Part shown: positions 34,371 to 45,427 of the stretch, in pieces
Numbering within the stretch: position 1 is the stretch's first letter
Layout: each line of letters opens with the position of its first letter
Origin: Zarea fungicola
Lineage: Eukaryota > Ascomycota > Sordariomycetes > Hypocreales > Cordycipitaceae
Reading direction: 5' to 3'
Length of the DNA: 64,000 nucleotides
NCBI GenBank assembly: GCA_900169235.1
Contig: FWCC01000112.1
Location: 115,257 to 179,256, forward strand
Notes under the pieces: model-generated
The model's input: the letters and a program-made list of their open reading frames with translations, nothing else
Told to the model about the DNA's origin: nothing
Databases searched by the model: none
Translations under genes and position numbers: made by a program

Positions 34371-35757
34371 ATGGCAGCACTATCCAACAATAGCCTCAAA
34401 GTAGTCGTCATCGGTGCTGGACCGGCCGGCCTCTGCGCTGCTGTGGCACTGAGACAACAAGGCCATGCCGTCACCGTGCTGGAAAGGCAGCGATGTCTCC
34501 AATCGCGCGGAAATGCGCTCGTTATTCAACCCGCCGCGGTCAAGGCATTGTCTCATTTGAAAGGGGCGCATCAAGCACTCGACAAAGTCAGCGTACGGAG
34601 CGATAGACTTTGTTACTGGTCGTACCAGGGCGATGAGCCATTTGCCGTGACAGCTCTGCTTGACAAGCGATTCGAGACGGATCGGCCGTCGGTGCAGCGT
34701 GCATTGTACAAATTAGCCATTAAAGATGGCGTAAAAGTATCGTTTGGATGTAATATTGACCATGTGGAGGATGCAAAAGACACGGCGACTGTCCGCACGA
34801 GTGCCGGTGAAGTGCTCGACGCAGACGTGATTGTTGCGGCGGATGGTATGTTCCCAGCCCTAAATATCTCCAATTAGCTGTGAAGAATGAGACAGAGGCT
34901 AATACAAATGCACGAAACGTATTCTAGGAATAAAATCCAGAGTACGACAGTGCCTGTTCCCCAACCGTGACACTGACCCCATTCCCATCCGTGAGTCCAT
35001 TTTCCTAGCCACACTTCCATCATCACAGCTCCACGGAGTCCCAGAGCTGTCGGGCTGGCTCGAACATGGAACCACGCATGGGACACTGGGACCTGGCCGC
35101 TTCATCCTCAGTCGTCCTTTGCATGGCGGCAGGTACGGCGTGCAGTTCATCGACGTGGATCACGCAGAGCCCTGTCCTGTCGACGGCAACTGGAATACGC
35201 CCGCGAACGTGGCGACTCTGCGGGCTCTCTTTTCCGACTTTAACCCCATCACGCGAGCATACCTGCATAGGATTGAGCATGCGGAAAAGTGGCAGATTGC
35301 CGTCGGTCCCGCACTCGACACATGGCGGAGCGAGCATGGACGGGTGGTGCTCCTTGGCGATGCGGCGCATGCCATGATTCCGCATGCCGCGCAGGGTCTG
35401 AGCCAGGGCATCGAGGACGGCGTCAGCCTTGCGAGCATGCTGCGCGGTGTAGCAAGTGGAAGTCACAGCATCGCGGCGAGAACAGAGGCGTGGATGCGTC
35501 TTCGAAAGCCTCGCGCGGAGCTCTTTGTACAGCGCTCCATGAACAATGCCAAGATTCGCAGCTTGCCTGACGGGCCAGCGCAGGTTGCGCGGGATGCGCA
35601 GATTATCAAGTCGGCACGGATTGCGCCGCAGGATTTGCGGGATGTGACGATGGACATGGCAGCGGACCAGAACAGTCCGCAGTTTATGAAGTGGGTTCGT
35701 GAATATGATTTCGAGTCCGAGGTACAGAGATTCTTCTATGATTTCTTTCCGGCATGA
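34371..35757 (+). CDS. FAD-dependent aromatic monooxygenase (salicylate hydroxylase-like)
   Basis: Two exons, 34371-34845 and 34928-35757 (82-nt intron), give 434 residues, the usual size of the family. The FAD-binding GAGPAG is at 15-20 with an acidic E at the end of the second strand (VLERQ). The DG motif follows as ADGIKSRVR, assembled across the intron, and the second FAD motif is LLGDAAHAMIPHAAQGLSQGIED. These are the three signatures of class A flavoprotein hydroxylases (UbiH/salicylate hydroxylase group), which insert one oxygen into aromatic or polyketide substrates using NAD(P)H. Substrate is unknown and no partner pathway gene is adjacent. I chose the second methionine (MAALSNN) since it puts the first beta strand at the usual distance. 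Confidence 0.9.
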
Positions 35758-38678
35758 TAGTAACCGTTACTGACTGACTTTAGGCTTCGAAGCTGCTCCG
35801 AGATGTGCCATTCTAGCGATGGCGGCATTCCAAATGAATGAGCTGGCCGTGGCATATATTGTACTGATGCATTTGCCGAGCATCTATTCATTATTGAATA
35901 GAACTGATTTTGGTACGGCTACATCTATCAGAGGTTAAGGAGAACCAAAGTAAAGTAAATAGTGGTGAAATTCACTCTTGCCGGCTCGCACCGCCTTTGA
36001 TGTAAACATAATTCACCTCCTTCTGCCGCCTTCCGTCATTATGTATTCAACTGCAATCAATGTCTGCGTGTCGGATAGTCACAGAGGGTTTATCGTATTC
36101 TCCCAAAAGCTCTACATGATCACCTTGCAAGACATTATTCATTAAAACGAGGTGCCAGAGGACAGAGTCCACGTCGAGATTGTTGGCTGTCCGTTCTTTC
36201 TTTGGTATCAGTGCCCTATCCGAGCCCATGCGGAGCTCTATACGCGAGCCAGAGGCCCGAAATTTGTGCCATGTTAATAATTATCAGCTATTTTCAATCT
36301 TTTAACTGCCGAGAATCACCTTTTCGAATCCCTTAGTCCCTCAACATGACAACGTCGACCACCTTGGACTTTTCGGCGGGCACCTCAGCTACCCCCAGAG
36401 CTTGACGTTCCGATTTGAGATTTACTTGAAGAAGTTTACGACACGTTCAATTGAGTTTCGTCGTATTCCTGATCCAATATGGCATATTTGTTGCAGTTGG
36501 CCCTACGCAGCAGCCTTTAGTACGGATAGAGATATGACGCAGCACGTCCGGAGAAGATCTGATGGTGACGTTTTAATCACTTGCACCGTCTTGTATTGAC
36601 TGCAACATTTCAAGATATACGACAGGATTCCATGTATCATCCTGATTTCTTGATGACTGGCCCAGCCCGCTCGTGTTCAACTCTCTTCTCCTCGATGATC
36701 TATCTCGTCGTCTTCCGGAGCTACAATGGCTCGCGATCCGCTCCGTCGAACTTCAAACCATCCCGACACGGCTCCATTTAGTGCCGGCTTTTCGGTACAG
36801 TTTCACACACTGTTTCAAAAATATATAGAGCTTTCCAACTATGCTGGCCGTACGGGCTACTAGGAAGCTAGCTACCTGCTAAGCAGTGCTTATCAACGGA
36901 TTTATCTACATTCTAGACAGTTGTATAGTTGGCGACAAAATTATTTCGGTGATTTTGAATTCCTAGATACAAGCCCTTACAAAAATGAAGTCTTTACAAT
37001 ACTGGCTGCTGGTAAGATGTCACCTGCCTTCTCGTTACATGGTGCAGGAATGCCTACAGCGACACCAATACACGTGGTATAACCAAGACGTAGAGTTTCA
37101 TTACAAACTAAAGGGGAATGAATGGGCCGGTCTAGCATCTTTTTGCAAATATAGAAATTGAGGATAGGTGCTGAAGTAGGCGCTCGATTGCGCAGCCTCT
37201 CTCCGTGCAGACAGTGAGATGGAAGTTGGAAAGGCAACGTTGTTTGATTTCCGAGTTCATTTCAATGTTTATAATGATACAAAGACATTGTTGAGTCTAG
37301 GACAGGTAATATGCAATCGGTTGAAGGTTCAAGTCACCGCCAGTATTCGCCTCTAGCGGAGAGCGTGCTATTACGGATGCCCTCACTGTGATCCACCATG
37401 GAATGCTCGTATCGGTCTGTGGAAGAGGTCTAGATTCGAAGATGGTTTTTGACGATATACACTCCAAGTTAGCTGTTGGAACCCGTATCAAGTTACTGTG
37501 TTGCAGACCTGCGACTTGGTGGTACCCGGTAGATTAGAATTCGTGCTCCCACGTTTGCATAGTGTTTCGTAGGAAAGAATAACTTGACGTGGAGTTAAAA
37601 CTTCATGTAGAGAATATCAGGAAAAATCCTCTTTTTGACCAGAAAACTCAGACACCGCTTGTGGCCCCTGGAGTGTGCCCGTGTTGTTGCGAGTGTCAGC
37701 CTCTTGCTGCGCAGCACGGCAGCCAAAATCTCGGTCGATTGTCCATCGCATTGGCGGTTAATTTGATTAATCTGATTAATCTAAATAATCTAGTTAATCT
37801 GGATGAGCGTGGCGTTAGACTGCTGTCAGACATGACTACTCGTTTGCAGTCTGCCGATTCCTGAGTGCGTTCGTGACTGTGGCACGGGAACCTGAGTCAA
37901 AAGTGAATGCCAGCTGCCAGCTGTCATAGAAGTAAGTGGCACATGACTTTAATTTTCTCACAAATAAAAACGACCAGATGATGGAAGACACAATAGACCA
38001 GTTTGCAAGTTTATCAATGCTGTGACGAGTTACTTGATCAAACAATGAATTTAACCCCATTTAAACAAGGGCTAAATACTACCAAGTCGATTTAGGCCTC
38101 CAAGATTTGTTAGTGCACAGTGGGGGTGCGTGGAGGAGTCTGCACATATAAATAGGTACCTTGGTTCCGCAATTCGACGCCCCAGTCCATGTTAATGTGG
38201 TGTCTATATCCTACACTTTAAGAACTGCAAAAGAGGACAAGAAGGAAAAGAAGAAGGAAAGGAAGGAAGCGAAACAGATCAAGCTTTGAAATTAACTCTG
38301 TAACCGGATAAAAGCAACAAGAGTGACTGCGGCAGCTTGCGTGGGCACAGGACTAACAGAAACCAGGCTGTACAGAGTGTATAGTTTGTTAGCAAGGCAG
38401 CCACAGCCTGCAAGTCACCTGTTAGTGAGCTGGACCTGCAAGCTGCTGCAGACCTGCATAACTATTCTTCACACAGCCACCAGGCAGACACCAGAGCCAA
38501 ACGTCCTTTGGCAAACCACCCTCCGTTGAAGCCTTTTATACCGCCAGAGTATCTCGAGATCCCGAGATGAAAAGCATCACAACCTAGAGGTGCTCATCGC
38601 CGTTGTAACTTCCCCGCCACGTACCTAGCGACGTGAGATTGAGCCGTCTTGTTCACGAATCCAACAGCCCAGCCCAAC
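35758..38678. other. 2.9 kb gene-poor region with a possible degraded gene
   Basis: Sequence between 36300 and 36830 carries leucine-rich open stretches in two frames (see findings) but no intact gene. A 9-bp AT-rich tandem repeat lies at 37756-37800. The right end is the promoter and leader of the PARP-E2 gene, with purine-rich tracts near 38230-38275. Confidence 0.45.
37756..37800 (+). repeat. Five tandem 9-bp units, consensus GATTAATCT
   Basis: Five head-to-tail units with a few substitutions. In one frame they read as an Asn/Leu/Ile repeat (NLINLINLNNLVNL), but the surrounding open frame is short and unsupported. Confidence 0.7.
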
Positions 38679-41600
38679 ATGCCGCCAGTAAAGTTCAACA
38701 GTGATCTGGGCGAGGCACAGAAGACCAGCATACGTGGAGTGTCTGATGTTCGGCGAGGACATGATCCAGGGACCATCTTGTTTACATATCAACACGCTCA
38801 ACTCGACGATTCCGCCGCCATTCAGATGATTGCTCATGGTGCGCATCCCCTGTCCCCTTCCGATCTCGCTTCAACCCTGCATCAGCCAGGCCATTCTATT
38901 ATTGCTGACACTTCATATAGATGAGGATGCATACCCCAAAAACGTAGAGTTTCTCATCATTGCCGACGTTGACCCTACCGGCGGTGAGCTCGCATCCTGG
39001 CTCGATGGCGTCTCTACGAAAAGAAAGTGGTCCAACATCACAGAGGCCATTCAAGCCATTTCCGCCGTCCTTGCAGCCGGCATCGAGAAAAGGGACTCGA
39101 GTAGCTCCCAAAACGAAGACGAAGAAGGACTATCATGGGACGAACAAAGTGAATTTGACGGACTAGACGCCATGGACATCTCCAGTCCCACCGCCGCTGA
39201 TCAGCCAGAATTGAACGAAGTGAACAGCGACCTTTCTTGTCGCTGGGATGGCCAAACCCTGGCCGAACTGAGGATTTCGCTGAAAAAGGCACAGGCATCA
39301 GGAATGACAGTCGGCATTTACCCGCTTCGTGGAACCAGTCTGCCGCAAGTCATCTCACTCTCCGCTCCCGTGGCCTCTCTTGGCTTAACGGCTGGTGTTT
39401 TAGAGGCATGGGGTCTTAAGGAGTCCGATAATTTGGTTTTGCTTATTCGCATGAGCTACCTTCCATCCTTGTCCGAGTTTCTAAAGCTATCTAGCCGGCA
39501 AAAGACCTTGGCCTTTCGATTCGGAAAATGCCGTGGCGAGAAGCCGTCTTTGGCCTCGGTGCAGTCTGCCTATGGAGATCTTGGGATATCATTCGACGAC
39601 AATGGCACCGGCCCTTCTGATACAGAGTTGCCCTTTGAGCTCATCCACATGTCCAACTCCCTTGATAGACTGCTGAATAGCAACTTTATGAAGCTGCTCC
39701 TGTTTCGGAGAGAGAAGCATCTGTCCTGGGAAATGGCGCAGTGCTTCCTTTCCCAGCTTGAAGTCACACCAGCCGGCGATCCCGTACAAGCCGAAATTGC
39801 TTTTGATACTTCTGCTGCTCAAGTCAATCGGATGCCTCTCCAGACTCTTCAACCGCCCTTCTCACGAGATAATGCCCTCGAAAGCCCAGAGGAGTTCAGC
39901 CTTCCCCTCGTCGCCATGCAGCTGGTATTGCACAGAGTCGCAAACTGTACTAGATATTGCATGGTCTGTAATGCACGCCTCTTTCACAATGTACAGGCCC
40001 TGAAGCCATACATCTGCGACAACTCGCTATGCCTGTTTCAGTACCTGTCTCTTGGTCTCGGTTCCAGCATCGAACATGAGATAATCAACGCCCCATATGT
40101 GGTTGACATGCTCGTCTCCTTTCTCTACACGGCCTTGGCAAGCTCGACTGTGCGAGAACTTCCAGATGGACTTCAAATCAAGACGGCCTATATTGATGAG
40201 GAATCGGCTAACCAGGGGTATGCCACTGCCACTGCAGATATGGTGGCCATGACATTGACGGATCTCGACTTTCCAATCGCGCCAGGCGATGCACCTCTCA
40301 AGCAGAAGCTGCGAGAAGGTGACCGTGTCATCATCTTACACCGAGAGCCTCGCAAGTTCCCTTTAACCAGCCCCTATGTGGTAAAGTCTTGGTGTCGGCT
40401 CATTTCATGCATAGGTCGAGAGTGGAAATTTGAACGCTTCCACCACGTCGAAGAGCTGAGCAACAGGGTGCCCTCTGACGGCGGCTCACCACCCGAGGAA
40501 TCCCTTTCTGGGCAGCTCGGCAAAGGCTTGTACAACGTACGAGTGTATGGTTATTGGCAGAACATTGACGAGCTTGACCTTGAGAAGCGCCGATCTGCAT
40601 TGCTCACGATTCTGGACGGGTTGCCTTCGATACTAGAAATGCGCCAGTATCTGATGCTCCAGCCCGGACGCCGCTTGGCAACCTGGGGTCGTATGAATGC
40701 GTCCGAGCTGTCTGTCCTGAACTGGACTGTTGCTTCTAATAGGTCGATGATTATACAAGACGATGCAGTTCCGCCTGGAGAGCTGCAAGAAGACTACATC
40801 CCGCCCTGGACAAAGGTTGCCTTTTCCCACGCCGGATCCGACCAGTGGATGCAGTTTCGATTCGTGCAAGGCTCACCAGTGAGTGAGCAAGCATTCGAAA
40901 AAGCAGTTGCCGAATTGGAACGGACAACGAACACCCCGACCTTATTCGCGTGGCACGGAAGTCGGCAGAAGAACTGGCATAGCATTGTTCGAACAGGGTT
41001 GGACTTTTCAACCATGGAAAATGGCCGCGCATGTGGCAACGGCGTCTACTTCAGCAGCGATATGAACACAAGTCTTGGTTATTGTGGTGGCGTGGGTAGG
41101 CTTCCTCCCGGAGCACCAGTCAGAGCTGTGAGTGAACGACATCCCTTGTGCAGCCAGGCCGATTTTGGCATTCATCGTGACATGAGCTAATCAGCCGAGA
41201 TATAGGTTACGACCTGGGCCAAGTCTCAGCTACAAATATCATCCGCCATTGCCATTTGCGAGCTTATCAACCGCCCAGACGATTACATCTCCAACAAGCC
41301 CCATTTTGTGGTGGATGTACTTGACTGGATCCAATGCCGATACTTGCTCATCAATATCAATTCGACAAAGGAAGCGAGGCAGTTCCCGTTTCATAGGCCA
41401 CTAACCAGCCAGACACCGGGTTACGTCCCACAGGACGACAAGTATCCTCTTCTTGCCGGTGCGTCAAAGGAGAGGGTTCATATTCCGATCACTGCTTTAC
41501 CCCATTCTCGACGGCTGGCACAGCAATCAGCGCCACAGGATAATGCCGAGCTCTCTGCTGGACTTCCGATACTCTCAACTGAAGAACAAAGCAGCGGTAT

Positions 41601-42510
41601 ACCTCGACCTCAAGGCATGATGGATGCCGACGCTTCATCGCAGCAGGATCTGTCGATCCCGGAACAACAGCAAGAACGATTGACGTATGCCGCCGACGAT
41701 GTAGAGTTTTACCTTGGAGCCCATGTCGGAGATGACGCGGGCTCGTACTCTACAGGAATGAAGCGGCTGAATTCGTCCACCTCGGATTCGTCGTTTGTGT
41801 CACAGCACTCGCACAAACGAGCTAGAACAATGTCTGACGCGTCTGTGGCAGCTAGAGCACCGATATCCGAGGAGCCTCAGAGCAATGGCTCTGTGTTTGA
41901 CCCAAGGCGATTGCAGATGGACTCGTTGCGCATTCTAACGTCGCCTTCCTGGGCCGGCACATCCACGCGGGCCGCTCGGCGCCTGATGCTCGACATGACG
42001 GCGCTCACCAAGAAGCAGGAGACTGACCTATCCTCTGGCTACTATCTCCAAACGGAGAACCTGGGCAGCAACATATTCCAGTGGGTGGTGGAGCTGTTTG
42101 ATTTTGACAGCTCCCTGCCACTGGCCGGAGACATGGCCCGGTTCGGCTGTCCCAGCATCGTCCTAGAGCTCCGTTTCGGTCCCAACTACCCCATGTCGCC
42201 ACCGTTTGTCCGCGTCATTCGGCCCCAGCTTGTGCCCAATGCGCGGGGCGGCGGTGGGCACGTCACGGAGGGCGGCGCCGTGTGCCTCGAGCTGTTGACC
42301 GACTCGGGCTGGAACCCGGCCATCAACATTGACAATGTGCTCTGCCAGATTCGGGCAACGATTGGCGAGCCAGATCCGCCGGCGCGCATTGAAGCGCGCC
42401 GCGTGGGCACGGACTATGGCCTGGGCGAGTCGGTGAATGCCTTTCGAAGGCTGGCCGAGAGGCATAACTGGGCTGTGCCTGCGGACTTTGGACAGTTGGC
42501 TTCTTGGTGA
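38679..42510 (+). CDS. PARP-type ADP-ribosyltransferase fused to a UBE2Q-like E2 domain
   Basis: Three exons, 38679-38838, 38921-41127 and 41206-42510, give 1223 residues. A PARP catalytic domain covers about 700-835: AWHGSRQKNWHSIVRTGL (H732 of the H-Y-E triad), GNGVYFS with Y763, and NKPHFVVD where the third triad position reads H822 in place of the polymerase glutamate. The H-Y-H set suggests mono- rather than poly-ADP-ribosylation (inference from PARP6/8/16-type enzymes). The last 200 residues form a ubiquitin-conjugating fold with LELRFGPNYPMSPPFVRV and the cysteine C1149 in GGAVCLELLTDSGW, closest to UBE2Q-type E2s, which lack the HPN motif. PARP-UBC fusions are known in fungi. The linker (about 870-1010) carries a possible KHKR-type nuclear signal (HSHKRAR). 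Confidence 0.88.
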
Positions 42511-43100
42511 TGGACTGCAAAGTGAAAGTGCAAAGGAAGAAGCGACATATCATGACTTTATATGAGTAAAGACAAAGAGGTACAAAGAGGTACATGCACA
42601 AAGAGTGCACAAAGAGCGACTTGGACAATGAAGTAAAGGACAAAGCGACAAAGAATTGAGGACAAGGAGGCGAAATATGACGTGATGAGAAGCAACAACA
42701 AAGAACAGGCTAAAAATGGAAGAATTGGCTAAATGATTGGATGAATGAATGAACGGACTAGATATTTTTGCTACTCTAGGGAGTCTTTTTTTGGCCTGAT
42801 TTTGTATCAAGGCTGGTGAAGAACACTTACAGACAGAAATGAGTTTTTATTTGATTTAATATTTCATTTCACAGTATTAATACAGTACAGTAAAGGGCCT
42901 TTAAGTGTGTACCGTAAAAACCGAAATGCGTGTGGCGGGTGAACACATACATGACAAAGATACCACATTATGCTTTGGCCTCATGTCCCAGGCTACTCGG
43001 TGGCCACCATAGGCCGGAGGGAATCTGCGCAGTGGCGGCTCCCATGTAAAAGTAGTCATGTTCTCGGCTGTCGATCTCATGAACGCTCCATCGTATGAAC
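42511..43100. other. 3' region of the PARP-E2 gene with short direct repeats
   Basis: Just after the stop, ACAAAGAGGT and CACAAAGAG units recur several times between about 42570 and 42620, probably in the 3' UTR. No gene is supported. Confidence 0.45.
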
Positions 43101-44246
43101 TGCTCCTCACTCAGCTGAGGCGTCAGGTGCTTCTCCTATGGAGCCCGTGGTTAACATACCTTGGCACCCACCCTGACAACTTTTAACGGCCCTGATGCTG
43201 ACCATAATATCAGCGCTGGCGGCAGAATCGTCAATACCCGCCACACAAGCCGGCTGAAACTGCTAGATCTTCCCCACATAACTACATAGCCAAGGATACC
43301 CAGCCGCCTTGCTACTAGCAACTAGATATCCAGTGGCTTCCAAAAGTCCCTCCATGCTATCTCTAGAACATGAGCATCGACGCCTGTACTAGCGTCTATA
43401 ATTCCAAATTACCTCTCTCAGGTCTACAGAGTAAACTATGATCTAATCATTTCTACCATAGAGCCCCGAATAACTCCCGGTAATAGCCCATCAGAAGTGA
43501 GGAGCAGCTATCTATACTGTTGTGACTGCTGACTCANNTGACTCAGGTCAAGCAGCGTATCCAGCGCTTCCTGACTTCTGCTGCAGGCTTCCGTCGGGCA
43601 ACACCGTGACCGACGGCAGCTAAGGGGGAAAGAGGGGTCTTCTTGTTGATGTTTGCCTTGTTTGCTACTGCCTTCCTGTATATAGGGGAGGGCTTCCTCC
43701 CCTATCTGTAGATAGCCTCAATTGACCACCAAGTTACTACAGCATTACTACTGGGAGACGACCCTCTCAGTACTGTGCCCAGTAACCCTTCATGATCGTA
43801 CCAACATATACAGAGTCAAGTTCTAATATAATACAAAGTCCCCCTATAAATTTAGGCAAGAAGTAGCGCATGAGAATATTGATTCCTTTATTTAGTTGCT
43901 CCAAGTGACAGCTTTTCTAGGTAGCCACTTATTCCCCTAGCGTATCTTAAAGCAACGCAGCATATTGACAAATTGCTCTAATAATTCTATAAACAAGTTA
44001 TATATAAAATACTAGCCTCGCTTGGAGCTTTAACTCCGGTTTTTACTAATTTATACAATTTAGCATAGGAGAATCTATTCTTTTCCAGTTGGAGAGATAA
44101 TTAGTCTAGGGACGTATTCCTAATGCTTATAAATCTAGCTAGTAATCTATTTCTTATAAATAATTAACTTATCCTAGCTATCATCATATCTATAGTTTCT
44201 AAAGTATTTACAATATATTTCGATATTAAATCTTACTTTGTCAACC

Positions 44247-44580
44247 ATGAGTCTCAAGTTTTCTCTTCTAGGAGGCTTCTTCGTTTCCCTTGCAGCTACT
44301 GCCACCCCCTGTGTAATATAACTTGGAAGGTTTGAACCCAATTGCTATACTAATATATAAAGGGATTGGCCAAGCACTGCTAAATGCCCTGCGTCCCATA
44401 ACTGTCAATTTGCAATGCGGGACTGTGCTGGTTTCGGCGGTACATCTTTCCAGGGAATGCCAATTAAATCTAGGACATGATAATGCTACAGGGTTTTGCC
44501 GAGTCAATTGTAATGACCCCTCTGGTAAACTTATTTCTATGAATATATTCTGGCAATGTAGTAATTCAGGCCTTGATTAG
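44247..44580 (+). CDS. Possible small secreted cysteine-rich protein (model uncertain)
   Basis: The ATG at 44247 starts a good signal peptide (MSLKFSLLGGFFVSLAATAT) within the AT-rich island. An intron is likely directly after it: GTGTAATA or GTAATA near 44311-44313, a TACTAAT branch-like site, and an AAAG acceptor near 44353. With the earlier donor the downstream frame is open to a TAG at 44578-44580, giving about 95 residues with five cysteines in the C-terminal half (including GFCRVNC). Another frame carries three closely spaced cysteines (KCPASHNC...RDC) and would need a second short intron. The family is unknown. It could be an intact effector-like gene or a decayed one. Confidence 0.35.
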
Positions 44581-44853
44581 GTTCGGAACTTGAGTTTCTT
44601 CACTTTTCCATGTCACTGCAGCTACATCATATGCTTACTGGGGACCATTTCTACTTTTGGCTTTTTGCCGTGTTACTCTGCAGCTACGAATTTGGAGAGG
44701 GACTGTTTCCATGGAGTGGGCTAAACTGCAGAAGATGACAAACTTGGGTGCAAGCGTTGTATCGCTCATATACAGGATAAAAGATCCCGAGAGTAGCTTT
44801 AGTGCCGTACAAGGTGACTTTTGCTACAGCGTCCTCGCGCATGCTCTGCCTGG

Positions 44854-44883
44854 GCCAAGCGTAGTTGAGCCAAGCGTATTTGA
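44854..44883 (+). repeat. 15-bp tandem duplication
   Basis: GCCAAGCGTAGTTGA is followed directly by GCCAAGCGTATTTGA, one mismatch apart. Confidence 0.6.
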
Positions 44884-45082
44884 GTCCTCATTCGACGCAT
44901 ATTAAGTAAGCTTATATTAACATTGCTAGAGATAGAGGTGGAGCGATGCAAATCTGGACATTTTGAGCCAGCAATGAAACGCTGGTTTGCAGGCCGTTTC
45001 GCCATTTCCCCGATACAATCGACATGTACGCGTCGATGTTTGCGGTACATACCGGTGGAAGCTTGCTGGACCATTTTTTTTT

Positions 45083-45427
45083 TCAAATACCAAGGTTACC
45101 AAGAGGCAAAAGACCACCCTTCTTCCCACGGCCTCTCCCATTCCTCGATCCATCAACATCCGCTACTCCCTCAGCACGCTCGGGTTCTCCGACAGGGCCG
45201 CCTCCAGGCACTCCCCCACCACCAGCAGCGTCCCGCTTGTTCAAGGTGAAGGTGAACCTAGTCGGGTCCAAATCGCTTGCCATCTCGGGGATGAGTCGAT
45301 CAGCACCTGTTTCATCGTCCGGATAGTCGGCATCCACCGTCTGGCTCCCAGGTTCCATGTTGGCGGGGGATAGAGGTGCACCCAGAGCACCGGCCAAGAA
45401 AGCGGCGATGACGAGGCTGTACTTCAT
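45083..45427 (-). CDS. Small Gly-rich secreted preproprotein
   Basis: Intronless, 114 residues. The N terminus is a clear signal peptide (MKYSLVIAAFLAGALGA, cleavage expected before PLS). An acidic pro-region of about 45 residues ends in KR at 64-65, a likely Kex2 site. The remaining 49 residues are glycine-rich (AAGGGGVPGGGPVG), with a second basic patch GRGRGKKGG near the end and no cysteine. I do not recognise it. The layout resembles precursors of secreted peptides, but there is no internal repeat as in pheromone or ustiloxin-type precursors. A TATA-like TATAAGT lies about 200 bp upstream on the minus strand. Confidence 0.55.
   Translation of the reverse strand: MKYSLVIAAFLAGALGAPLSPANMEPGSQTVDADYPDDETGADRLIPEMASDLDPTRFTFTLNKRDAAGGGGVPGGGPVGEPERAEGVADVDGSRNGRGRGKKGGLLPLGNLGI

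Larger units (their letters stand above)
43101..45082. other. AT-rich, RIP-like island with an assembly ambiguity
   Basis: The sequence becomes strongly AT-rich, most of all at about 43860-44240, with long runs free of G and C and stop codons in every frame. This is the look of repeat DNA mutated by repeat-induced point mutation, though I cannot identify the original element. Two undetermined bases (NN) lie at 43537-43538 between near-duplicate GACTCA words, so the local assembly may be collapsed there. A small possible gene at 44247-44580 and a 15-bp tandem duplication at 44854-44883 lie within it. Confidence 0.5.
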
